Assembly: GCA_963921195.1 (NCBI GenBank)
Contig: OY992540.1
Span: 60,892,844-60,956,843, forward strand
Direction: 5' to 3'
From: Pegoplata infirma
Lineage: Eukaryota; Arthropoda; Insecta; Diptera; Anthomyiidae
DNA: 64,000 bases
The translations under genes and the position numbers were made by a program. This document shows positions 24,807-36,003 of the stretch, piece by piece (within the stretch, counting starts at the first letter, position 1; every line of letters starts with the position of its first letter). The notes under the pieces are model-generated. The model did no database searches. It had not been told where the DNA came from and saw only the letters and a program-made list of their open reading frames with translations.

Positions 24807-26345
24807 TAGGGATGCCAAACGGGATTGACATTTACAAATCCCGGGATTCGGGATTTTAAAATCCTAATCCTGGGATCCCGGGATTTTTCGGGATTTCGGG
24901 ATTTTTCGGGATCCCGGGATTTTTCGGGATTTCGGGATTTATTAAAATTAAGATTTTTTACTTTATATTTTTAATAATTTCTTTTCATAAATAAATATTC
25001 AATTAATTCATATCCATTGAATAATTATCGTGAAGTTTTACATATTTAGCACAGAAAAACCGAAAATTTAGGAACAACTATGACCTCAAACCGAACAACT
25101 ATGACCTCAAATTCGAGCGATGTCCGTCTGTGAAAGACGCGATGCAGTTGAATTAAAAAGATTAGAAAATAATTTTTTTTCTGTCTGCCTCTTTTGTAGA
25201 CGAGGATATAAAATATTTGTTTAAATAATGATAAAATTGTATTAATAAATTTGTTACAATTTCTCGCGAGGGAATGGTGTCCTCTGCCGATACAAAATTT
25301 GTATTAATTGGTAGGCGAATCGCATTTTAACAGTTTCCTTCCCTTTGCGATAAATGTTTACAAATGCATTTAAATAGCTTAAGTAACAGAATTTTATCGT
25401 TATTTATATTATTTTTTATATCCACGCCCACAAAAAAAAGGCGAGAAAAGGGCATTTTCTGGCTAGGTGCAACTTAAAAATGTGTAATTTATAAACAAAA
25501 GTACAAATTGGTAAAACATTTTGGGTTTTCAGAGGCTGTTTTGGTTCCCCAAGGGGGAAATTTTCCCCTCATCCGCTTTTACTCATTTACGAACTAAAAC
25601 TGTTAAAAATAAACTTTACAGATGGATTACTTAATGCTCCCTTCTAAATTAAACTCTCGGCAAAATTTAACTGCTTTTTAAAAATGTTGGCATATGCATA
25701 AATCGGCAGCTAACTGTATATTAGGGTGAAGCAAATTTTCCTTTGTTCGAATTTCAAAATCATCGTGGTCGGAATAGTTGCCTTTAAGGGTCAATATTTA
25801 TACAAAAAAATATTGGGATTCCTTTTTAGGCATGGAAATCTGAAAGTTTCAAACAGAGTAAAAAAATGTTTCACTTTATTCGTAATTTTCTGATTTTCAA
25901 GTCAAAAAAGGAACCCAAAGACATTGCTCTGCAGGTACAATATTGACCCTTAAAGTAATCAATTCTGACTCCAACGATTTTTAAATTCAAAAAAGGAAAA
26001 CTTTGATCCACCCTTCTGTATATTAAGTAATACGCCCTAAAAATTAAATTGTACTCTAAAAGAGTAAGAGAATTTAAGCACAACATATCTCATTTGAAAG
26101 ATATTTCAAACACCTTTCAAACGATATCCATTTTCTTACCATCGGACAATAAACACTGAAGAAATAGTAAATTTTTATTACAAAATTTGACAAAAAAAAA
26201 TCCCGAAATCCCGGGATTTTTCGGGATTTGTCAATCCCGGAAAATCCTAAAAAATCCCGGGATTGAGAAAAATAAATCCCGGGATTCGGGATTTGTCAAC
26301 CCCGAAAAATTCCGGGATTTCGGGATTTCCCGTTTGGCATCCCTA
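24807..26345. mobile_element. 1.54 kb non-autonomous hAT-like element
   Basis: The ends TAGGGATGCCAAACGGGAT and the reverse complement of ATCCC..GTTTGGCATCCCTA pair, and perfect 8 bp duplications GTATAGGC flank it (24799-24806 and 26346-26353). Eight-bp duplications with a TAGGG/CAGGG-like tip fit hAT (known). Both subterminal zones are dense in CGGGATTTTTCGGGATTT words. Inside, 25090-25560 resembles family B repeats (GCGATGTCCGTCTGTGAAAG; TTTTTATATCCACGCCCACA), so it has itself collected an insertion or grew around one. No transposase. Confidence 0.85.
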
Positions 26346-26497
26346 GTATAGGCTTGACTTAGAGGATGCGTTGGATGAACTCTCACATGAAATCAATCTT
26401 CATGAAAAGATGGTGTAATGAGTTAACATGCAAGAGTACTAAACCCTTTGTGATTAGGCCAGACAAGAAAGTGGCTAACTATCTACTTTGTCTAACA

Positions 26498-27089
26498 AGG
26501 GAAGTCTCCCTAGTGTGACCCGCGGATCTTTATGGAATTGGGTTTTATTTTGTAGATCAGAAAAAATAAAGGGACTCATATTTTTTTTAGCGGCCCAAAT
26601 TCATATTTAGGGGGTAAAAAGGAGGGGGAAGACAATGCCATTTTTCATTTTTTGTTCGTTTATCTCCTATATTATGCAAAGAAACCTAGTCATGTTACAT
26701 GCCAAATGAAAGGTCTTTGGAAAACCTATCTACATATGCTAAGAACGTGTCCAAACATGAACAACTTTTCGTCATATTGAGTAAAATACCAAAATTAAAG
26801 GACATTTTTGTTAATAAGTCGAAAAATATTAACTTTTTGGCCCGTTGTTAGCACCACGAGATAGCTATTTTTAATACCTTTAATCTCATACCAAACATGC
26901 CTATATTAATTTTGTTTAAATAGGCGTAAATCGTAAAAAACTGAAAAAGGTCAATTTACCTCCATACAAATCGACCCCCTAAAAATGAGCTTGGGCCACT
27001 AAAAAAAATACGTGTCGAATTAATTTTCATTCTTAACAACATATCCAAATTTCATGAAGATCGGAGGGTGACACCAGGGGGACTTCCCT
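26498..27089. mobile_element. 592 bp fold-back MITE in LINE remnant
   Basis: The ends AGGGAAGTCTCCCTAGTGTG and the reverse complement of CACCAGGGGGACTTCCCT pair. The arms continue with GCGGCCCAAATTCATATTTA against a GGGCCACT/AAAATGAGCTTGGGCC counterpart. It separates the RNase H linker from the C-terminal knuckle of the LINE. The flanks do not give a clear target duplication. Confidence 0.7.
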
Positions 27090-27430
27090 CGTAGGTAGAA
27101 TAGACTGCCGCAGACTTACTGGTCTAATTACGGGACACAATACCTGTGCTCGGCATATGACAACATTGGGTGTCTTTAACAGACCCCTTTTTGTGCAGCT
27201 TGTCTTGTGGATGAGGAGACAACAAAACACTACGTCTGTTGTTGTTCAGCGTTCTCAAGATCTAAACTACGGATAATGGGTTCTGATATTCGGTCAATGA
27301 ACATGGTCCACAGACATTCCTTCTCTGATTTTCTCAAGTTTGTGAAAGCAACTGAGAATTTCTCAACGAGTACTTTCTACTCTGTTTTTATAAACTTTTT
27401 CTAACTCTTTATTCACCTTTTTTTCAGGGT

Positions 27431-28145
27431 ACGGTACAATGGACTGTTTTAAGTCTGAGCGCCATTGTTTAGGCGGGAAAATCCACCCTTTACTCAGTTC
27501 GGGTTTTCTCCGAATGCATCCGAAAGACAGTATTTTTCTATTTTCATCAAAAATTGATTGAACCCCCGTTTTTCATGACAGAAATTCATTTTCAATTCTT
27601 TCGCCGCTTTCTGAAAATTGTAATTTATGTAAGGAATTAAATCAACCTTTTTTAAAAATATCGCAAATAAATAAAAATGAGTGCTTAAAGATAAATCGAC
27701 TTTTCCCGAAATTTTAAAATTTCCGGCACAGTTCTAATATTTTTCAAAAATATGTAAAGAAAAATGTAAAAATTTTTATGCTTAAAAAATCGAAAAATTT
27801 TGCCTAAACATTTACTTGAAATAATAAAGAAATTACTTAAGAAAAGGTTTTTTTATTGTGTCAATAAAATAATTTAAAACTTTTGAAATTCCCATTTAGG
27901 TTATAGTTTTTTGTATGTATATATTAAAGTTTGTTATTCTCGCAATGCAATTTTTCATTGGCTTTGACACATAAATATAATTGGTAAAATTATTAAATTT
28001 TTTAAATAAAAGATTTTGAGTAAATTTTTACTTCAAATAATTAAAAACATACTTAAAAAGAGCGAAAAATTTTGAGTAAAATTTTAATTGTGTCAATTAA
28101 AAATTAACTCAAGTTTTTTAATGAACATTTTATAAATTCAATTCT
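27431..28145. other. no gene seen
   Basis: AT-rich, between the LINE remnant and a fold-back. No repeat partner noticed. Confidence 0.5.
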
Positions 28146-28372
28146 ATATTAATTGACAAGCTCGAGGCTACAATTTTTTTTAATAAATTTTTAAACTTTA
28201 TTATTTTTCTTTTCAATATTTCCCCATCCTCTGGGTGGCATCCTCAGGAATTTTTAAAATAGATCCTAAAGATGCCGTCGAGAGGATGGAGAAATATTTG
28301 GAAAATAATTGTAAAGTTAAAAAATTTATTTAAAAAAAAAACTGTGGCCTCGAGGTTGTCAATTAATATTGG
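28146..28372. mobile_element. 227 bp fold-back element
   Basis: The left arm ATATTAATTGACAAGCTCGA pairs with the right arm TCGAGGTTGTCAATTAATAT. The inner ends CATCCTCTGGGTGGCATCCT and GATGCCGTCGAGAGGATG also pair. The loop is short, so this is a near-complete hairpin. Confidence 0.7.
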
Positions 28373-28540
28373 ATTGAAAAATTAATAGTCGAATAAATAT
28401 AATATCGTTTTATAAATTTTTTTAAAAGAATCTGATTAATTTTTTTTAAAAAATAAAAATTGTTTTATTCGACCTTTAAAATATTATATTTTGACTAGGT
28501 TTATTTTAGCTCGACGTCATTATATTATTTACTACCCTCC

Positions 28541-29268
28541 CTAGTAAAAATATTATTCTAATTTTACTGAATAGATCTAATTTGATCCGTAAAATGGTTG
28601 TATAAAATAATATCTAATTGTATTACTTTAGATCAAAAATTATAAAAATTGATACAATTTGATCCTGAATTTGGTCAAATCTTATTAGATCAAATTGATC
28701 TTATAATATCAATTTTTATATAATTTGATGAGCAAAACCAAAATACGAATCTAATCATATATGGAGCAATATCTAACCATATAAAGTGGATCAACCGTAT
28801 CAAAGTGATAGATACAATTTTATATAAATTTATACGGAAGCATATTAACTCATATAAGATTGTATCAAATTATATATGATTAGACCAGAAAATTTTTACT
28901 CGGGCTAGTAAAAATATTATGCTAATTTTACTAAATAGATCTAATTTGATCCGTAAAATGGTTGTATCAAATAATATCTAATTGTATTACTTTAGATCAA
29001 AAAATATAAAAATTGATACAATTTGATCCTGAATTTGGTCAAATCTAATTAGATCAAATTGATCTTATAATATCTATTTTTATATAATTTGATGAGCAAA
29101 ACCAAAATACGAATCTAATCATATATGGAGCAATATCTAACCATATAAAGTGGATCAACCGTATCAAAGTGATAGATAAAATTTTATATAAATTTATACG
29201 GAAGCATATTAACTCATATAAGATTGTATCAAATTATATATGATTAGACCAGGAAATTTTTACTCGGG
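28541..29268. mobile_element. tandem pair of 364 bp MITE units
   Basis: Units 28541-28904 and 28905-29268 have equal length and differ at about eight positions. Each starts CTAGTAAAAATATTAT and ends AATTTTTACTCGGG, so the unit ends are inverted (CCCGAGTAAAAAT-type). The interior is built from GATC-, ATATGATT- and GGATCAA-rich words. Similar CCCGAGTAAA ends occur at 57732-58204. Confidence 0.8.
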
Positions 29269-30215
29269 TAATTAAAACTGTGATATTCTCATAGAATAAT
29301 TTTCAAGAAAATAATTTTTCTGTTTTAAATTTATTTATGTTGATCATTTTTTGCAAGACTTAATCGACACGTGTTTTGAAATTTCTCAGAATCCATTGTC
29401 AAGATTATTTAGTAAAAATAACATTAGTTTGATTATTATTTTCTTGAAATAATTGGTTCAATACAAATATTTTTAGTTTAATTTGAAATTACGATATCCA
29501 TCTGGTAAAGCTAGTACATATACACTAAATCCCATTGCAATATCAGTTTTTTCAAAGTTAGCGTATGTATTAGCGATATTCGCGACTAATATTTTTTTTT
29601 TTTTTAAGTAAAAAAATATTTTTTTATTATTTAGACAATTTCTGAATTTTTATCATCTAAACTCTTTTGAATATACAAAAAAAAAAAATATTCGCGGATT
29701 TTTTTTTTTCGCTATATTTTTTTCGCGAAATTTTTTTCGGATTTTTTTTTGCTATTAATTTATTTAAATGTGTAGAATAAGATACATTGCAGACACAAAA
29801 TTGTTAAATTTTTTTTTCGCGGATTTTTTTGCAAAAACTACCCCAAAAGCATTAAAATTTAATTTTGGTTGAACTTTAACTTTACAATTTTTAATCACAA
29901 ATATCGCCAATACGAGCGGTAACATCGAAAAACGGCTAGCACCACTGAATTCAGCGTACCCGAATTAGCTTTACCAGAAGGGTGCCCAGATTGTTAATTT
30001 TTGCGACTAGCACAGTGCTATTAACGATTTTTTATTAAAACCCCTTTGCTACTTGTAGAATATAGTTTTTATTTTTGCTTAATAATCTTGACAATGGAAT
30101 CTGACAAATTCCGAAACACGTGTCTATTAAGTCTTAATGACCAACATAAATAAATTTAAAACAGAAAAATAATTTTCTTGAAAATTATTTTATAAGAATG
30201 TCATAGTTTTAATTA
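29269..30215. mobile_element. fold-back element with ~155 bp arms
   Basis: The left arm AATTAAAACTGTGATATTCT, AATAATTTTCAAGAAAATAA and GACACGTGTTTTGAAATTTC is matched by its near reverse complement at 30065-30215. It abuts the 364 bp MITE pair with no gap. A second palindrome lies inside at 29501-29978. Confidence 0.65.
29501..29978. mobile_element. nested palindromic element, TCTGGTAAAGCTA ends
   Basis: TCTGGTAAAGCTAGTA at the left pairs with TAGCTTTACCAGA at the right, and the next segments hold AGCGTATGTATTAGCG against a CAGCGTACCCGAATT word. The centre is T-rich with repeated TTCGCG. Nested within the 29269-30215 element. Confidence 0.5.
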
Positions 30216-32540
30216 GTAAAGAAAATAATGATCTCGAGCTAGAATAAATCTACTCAATATATTTTTAATTAAAGTTTATTCAATTTTTTTCAATTTTCTT
30301 CTGTGTGTTATAAATTTGTAAAATATAGCTTTTCTGGACAGTTTTTGGCATTAACGCTAAAAAAGCTTTTTTTTTAACAAGAACATAGTTCAATTTATAG
30401 CTTTTTAATTTATAACATAAATTAACTATTTATCATAAAGTCAATACTTACAACAAATGTTCTCTTCTGGATTCTTCTTGGGAATGAAAGGATTAAGGGT
30501 TACTAGAAATTACAAATTTAAATATATATCATATGATTCAAAATATATTGAAGAAAAGTTAAATAACCATTATTAATAACTCAAAAATTCCAGACTTTAA
30601 AAGCAATGCTGTTTTCAAAATTACATAAAAAATTAATAGCAATAAAGAAATTTAATAAAAAGAAAAATATTAACTGGAAAGCACTTTTTTAAAACGTTAC
30701 ATTATTTGGCGTTCTAAATTAGTGCATTAATCAGGCAAATACTGATTTGGTTTTTGTGTTTAGACGGGTGAAAACATAGTAAAACGGCCCACCATTAATT
30801 AATGGTGAGATTAAATAGCGTGCATTAGTTTGCGTGGCTACCATTTATGTAGTGATGAAAATTATTACTATTTTTTTTTAATAAATCTCGAGGTAATTTT
30901 TTAAATTTTTAATTAAATACTGCTTTAATATTTATTTTTTAATGAAAAATTAAGTGAAAAAATGAAATCAGCGACTGGTAGTTTAAGACATGAAATTTAA
31001 TTGCCATGTTTAATGAAGTAATTTTGAAAACATTGTGTTAAGAATTATTTTTTTACTGATTTTAAATAAAAAATTAAAACTCAGAAATTTAAATACGTTT
31101 AAAAAAATATATTTCCAATTATTATTATTTTTTAATACAAAAAAAAAATATATTTATCTACAAAAAAAAAAGAGTAATTGAACAAAAGCTCATTTTCAAT
31201 AACTTGTGCAATTAATTCAATTAAAATAATAATCAATATTTAAGCTTTTAAAAACAAACATTTGATTTTATTTTAAAAGTTGTAGGAATGATAATTTTTT
31301 AATTGAATCAATTAGAAATAAAATTATGTTAATTTTTTTTATAAAAAAAAAAAAGTTTAAATCAAGAAATTTTTTGTTTCTAAGTAGGTGAATTGCAATA
31401 AAAAAATGCCAATTATTTTATGAATTGAGATTCTTTATGTTGTTGGATGCTAATTTATTTTTAAGGTCCCTAAAAAATTTTCAGTGAATGTTAATGTAAC
31501 TGTATTTTTATTTTATTTTTCTTTTTCGCTAAAAATGTATGCATTTTTGGACGGATATTAAATATATATTATTTATTTTTTAATGAATAAACTAAATTTC
31601 GTTTGATCTGATTAAAGAAATCCTTTCTGTAGTTCTTATTCTTGGTCTCTCAATAAAAAAAGTAATATAACTACAAATAATTGCTTATGTTTTTAAATTT
31701 TTATTTTTAATTTGAAAACTAATCTTTTTTGTTTTTAAAATGAAACACTGTACAATTGAGAATTAATTTATAATAATGAGATTATTGGTTGGATTTTTTT
31801 TATTTTTAAAAAGGGAGTATTTTTTTTTTTAGAAATTTTTCCTTTTTTCGATACCTTTAACTATGGATAGAAGTAATGTTTAATGAGTTTTTTCGGGTTA
31901 AAAAAGGTATTTTTTTTTAATACTATTTTTTTGTTAATTTTTTTAAGTGTATGTTTTTTGTTGTTGATGGTGTAATTTTTTATATGATATTATTTTTTTT
32001 TTATTTTAAAAAAATTACATTTTATTATAATTTTTTCATTATTTTTTTTTTTATGGTTATTAGATGATGCGCGCTATTTTGTTTTTAGGTTTGAATATGT
32101 TTTTTTTTAATGATAAAAATTTAAATTTAAAGGATGTTGTTTGTTTTTGATATTTTTTAGATGTTGTTTTTTTAAAGAGGGGTATTTTTTGTTAAGTTCT
32201 TGTTGTAGGATGTTAATTTTTGATGGGCCATTTTATTTGAAATTTAATTTGTTTAGATTCGATTTGGTTTGTTGGGGTTATTTAAGGTATTAGATGGTAT
32301 TGAAATGATGAAAAACGATAGGTTTTTTGTGGTTAAAAAGTGCTATGTCACTTTTTTCATTTTTGTTTTTTCCGATTGCAGGTTTTTAACAGTCAGATGT
32401 TACCTAAATTATATTTTATTTGTTTCTTTTTCATAGTTCTGAATTTCTATTAAAATTTAAATAAATTATTTTACTAATACTACTACAATCTAATAAAGAT
32501 TCATAAATCGATTTTTAGTTATAGTTAGCAATCGTAATAT
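30216..32540. other. no gene seen; AT low-complexity
   Basis: More than 2 kb of A- and T-rich sequence (long T runs at 31790-32200) with no element boundary that I can define. Confidence 0.6.
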
Positions 32541-32655
32541 TTAAACAATTTCGTAGTTAAACAATTTCGTGGTTAAACAATTTCGTAGATAAACAATTTC
32601 GTAGTTAAACAATTTCGCAGTTAAACAATTTCGTAGTTTAACAATTTCGTAGTTA
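32541..32655. repeat. 16 bp tandem repeat, about seven units
   Basis: The unit TTAAACAATTTCGTAG repeats about seven times with single substitutions, then runs straight into a reversed family B element. It may be a tandem expansion at the element's end. Confidence 0.85.
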
Positions 32656-33000
32656 AATAATTTTTTTATATCCACGCCGACAAAAGGGAGGCGGGCCAGA
32701 AAAAATGTTTTTGAAAGTGAAACCTTTTTCCTCCTGATCCGATTTTTACTATTTCCGAACTTAACCAGCCTAAGACCATGAGATATATTCGTGCCAAGCT
32801 ATAAGAGTTTAGGTCTTTAAGTTTGGACTGCATCGTGCTTTCTAAAGACGGATGGGCTGACATTCATAGAACGTCTTACAATCGATCTAGGATCAAAAAA
32901 TATATACTTTATGAGGTCCGCGCCCTATATTTCGATGCGTTTCACACGGAATGACAAAGTGAGTTATTCCTATACTGTGGTTGGAAGCTATAAAAATTGA
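32656..33000. mobile_element. DINE/Helitron-like repeat, family B, reversed copy
   Basis: Reverse-complement version of the 11058 element: TTTTTATATCCACGCCGACA, TCCGATTTTTACTATTTCC, GCATCGTGCTTTCTAAAGAC and TTTCGATGCGTTTCACACGG, ending CTGTGGTTGGAAGCTATAAA. The GTCC run is reduced to almost nothing. Confidence 0.6.
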
Positions 33001-33099
33001 CTGCTCATTCTTAATGATTTTTTCAAGATGTGTAGGTTTAAGTGTACAAATATAGTAAAAGGGTTAACTTTAAATTTGCAATCAGTTGATATTATGTTT

Positions 33100-35720
33100 A
33101 CAAAAGTTTATTTCGATGAATGGAAATTATATGGCAGATATTAAAATGTTTGAATATTCGTCTCAAATTTCTCCTAAGTATCGGAGAAATTGAAAAACCA
33201 AAATTTATCAAATATACTTTCGGACCAAAATGGCATCGGTTTTATCTCAAGATTTTTGTTTTTTTGGCTTCTGAAATTTATGTAATCAAAAACGATTATT
33301 TCCAAAAACTGTTGAACTATATTGAGAAAAGCGATATTTATTTAGTTCGTGTTATTAAGCTGTACAAAATCGAACGCTCACTTAAATGAACGAAACTAAA
33401 TTTTATGTAAAACTTTACGATAAAAAAGCATTACAAAAAATGACGTTAGACCCACATTTTTAACAGAACGAATTATTTTAGATTATTTCATATACATTTC
33501 AATATTTCCGTAAACTGCTGAAATTCATTGACCAAAGATATATTAAAAAAACCGAATAGAACTTTTCTGAAGCGGTATTTTTTTAACTAATGAAAACTTT
33601 GAAACAACTTAATTTTATGTAAAATTTAAGCACTTTTTGGTGATTAACCTGCGTATATATTTAAAGATCTGTTGATCATTATTTATTAATCAAATAATAC
33701 TTTTCATAATATCAAAGAATAGTTTCATTATTTTTATGAAATAGCTTCAAAAATTGAAATATGTCAACGAATTATGTTGGTATTTAAAAGGCATTAGCCC
33801 AGAACAAGTTATTTCTTACTATTCAAAGATTTATTTAAATTAAAATAAATTAAAGTATTTTCATACACAGTTGAGCTTTATTGCCAAAAGAGTTATTGAA
33901 CAAAAGTAACGAACTAGTTCGTGTAATTGAGCTGCACTAAATCGAGCGCTCACGTAAACGAACGAAAACTTTGATACAACAAAATTTTATACAAAATTTA
34001 ACAAACATTTTTTTGGAGATTTATCTGCATTTATATTGAAAGATCTTTTGCTCATTATTCTTTAAATAAATAATAATTTTCATAATATTAAAGAATTGTT
34101 TCTTTGTTTTTACGAAATAGGTTTAGAAACTGGAATTATGTCGAGCGAAGTATTGTTTTGTCATAATATTTAAATTTTATTGCATTTATGGAAATTTTGT
34201 CAACAAAGAAAGGTTTATGGTAAAATGAACTATTGAAATTCATTGACCAAGCAGATCTGAACAAAAATAATGAACTAGTTCATGAATTTGTATTAATCGA
34301 ATGCTCACTGAAATGAACGAAAAATTTGAAACGACTAAATTTTATATAAAAACTGGTAATTTTTTTTGGCGTTAAACCTGCGTATTCACTAAAAGAACCG
34401 TAGCTCATTGTTCGATTACTTATAATATTTTCATTGTATTTACGAATTATCTTCAGAAATTGGAACTCGTTAAAATTCATTGACTAAACATATATTGATC
34501 AAAAATAATGAACAAGTTCATGAATTTGTATTAATCGAGTGCTCACTGAAATGAACGAAAACTTTGAAATGACTAAATTTTATGTAAAAACTTGTAATTT
34601 TTTATTGGCGATAAACCTGCGTGTTCACTAAAATAACCGTAGCTCACATTGTTCGATTACTTATTATATTTTCATTGTATTTACGAATGATCTTTAGAAA
34701 TTTAAATTCGTTGAAATTCATTGACCAAAGAGATAATGAACAAAAATAATCAACAAGTTCATGAATTTTTATTAATCGAGCGATCACTAAAGTGAACGAA
34801 AAATTTGAAACGTCTAAATTTTATGTAAAAACTAGTATTTTTTTTTTTGGCGATAAACCAGCGTATTCGCTAAAAGAACCGTAGATCACTGTTCGATTAC
34901 TTATAATATTTTCATTGTATTTACGAATTATCTTCAGAAATTGGAATTCATTGACCAAAGATATAATGAACAAAAATAATGAACTAGTTCATGAATTTCT
35001 ATTAATCAAGTGCTCACTGAAATAAACGAAAACTTTGAAACGACTAAATTTTATGTAAAAACTAGTATTTTTTTGGCGATGAACCTGCGCATTCGCTAAA
35101 AGAACCGTAGATCACTGTTCGGTTACTTATAATATTTTCATCATATTTACAAATTATCTTCAGAAATTGGAATTCGTTGAAATTCATTGACCAAAGAGAT
35201 AATGAACAAAAATAATGAACAAGTTCATAAAATTGTATTAAGCGAGCGCTCACTAAAATGAACGAACACTTTGAAACGACTAAATTTTATGTAAAAACTA
35301 GTAAATTTTTTGGCGATAAACCTGCGTGTTCACTAAAAGAGCCGTAGTTCATTGTTCGGTTACTTATAATATTTTCATTGTATTCACGAATTATCTTCAG
35401 AAATTGGAATTCGTTGAAATTCATTGACGAAAGAGATAATGAACAAAAATAATGAACAAGTTTATGAATTTTTATTAATCGAGTGCTCACTGAAATGAAC
35501 TAAAAATTTTAAACGTCTAAATTTTATGTAAAAACTATTATTTGTAAAATAATAAACCGTAGCTCATTGTTCGATAACTTTTTTCATTGTATTTATGAAT
35601 TATCTTCAAAAATTGGAATTTGTCGAGCGAAGTATTATTTTGTCACAAAATTTATAAATTATTGTATTTCTGAAAATTTCAGAAAAAGCTTAATAGTATA
35701 AATAGTTAATACGAAAAGAG
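33100..35720. repeat. tandem array, period about 236 bp
   Basis: The anchor CATTGACCAAAG recurs at about 33528, 34244, 34480, 34719, 34951, 35187 and 35424 (steps of 232-239 bp for the last units). Each unit carries GAACAAAAATAATGAACAAG, CGAACGAAAACTTTGAAACG-like, TAAATTTTATGTAAAAACT and GATAAACCTGCGTATTC. Units near 33.1-34.2 kb are more diverged, while 34.2-35.6 kb is homogenised. Similar 62-67-codon minus frames appear once per unit (34280-34480, 35062-35253, 35287-35490), but their shared wording is a by-product of repeat identity, and they lack a recognisable domain. Satellite-like. Confidence 0.85.
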
Positions 35721-36003
35721 CGTAAGCTCCACTATTTTAATAAAATTAATGAAACTTTGTTTACAATCGACTTACTTCTAACAAAATTTTTAAAGATTTT
35801 TTGAAAATTTAAAGGAGATGAATTCATTGCGTTTTCGAAACCGATATTTTATTTCATTAAATCCCATACATATTTCTTTCACTAATAAAGTTATTTATTT
35901 TTTTCAGAATTTTACTTCTTTGATGAGACTTTCTCAGTAAATCTATCGATATGTTAAAAAGAAATAAGAGGTAAATTTTTAAAGAACTTACTACACCGAA
36001 AAA

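Larger units (their letters stand above)
24560..27430 (+). pseudogene. LINE RNase H and C-terminal region, split by two insertions
   Basis: Plus-strand text 24568-24806 reads ISICSDCQAALKALDYPF, KFVQECRSRLNEVFGGNRVC, LLWAPGQRGIRVKEIADSLA and then stops at a MITE. Text resumes at 26354 (DLEDALDELSHEINLHEKM, stop, frameshift, CKSTKPFVIRPDKKVANYLL) to 26497. It resumes again at 27090 with DCRRLTGLITGHNT-like, LARHMTTLGVFN-like, and 27207-27404 DEETTKHYVCCCSAFSRSKL. This is the RNase H plus gag-knuckle-like tail of an I/LOA/R1-group LINE (known layout). The RNase H GHxG motif has Q for H, so it would be inactive even if joined. Fragments 24560-24806, 26354-26497 and 27090-27430 are one original insertion. 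Confidence 0.8.

Noticed and set aside
33120..33389. 89-codon plus-strand frame
   Set aside because: Lies in the diverged end of the 236 bp tandem array; AT-biased composition.
34280..35490. Three similar minus-strand frames as a possible gene family
   Set aside because: They recur with the tandem DNA unit, start at arbitrary points and have no domain; repeat identity explains the similarity.
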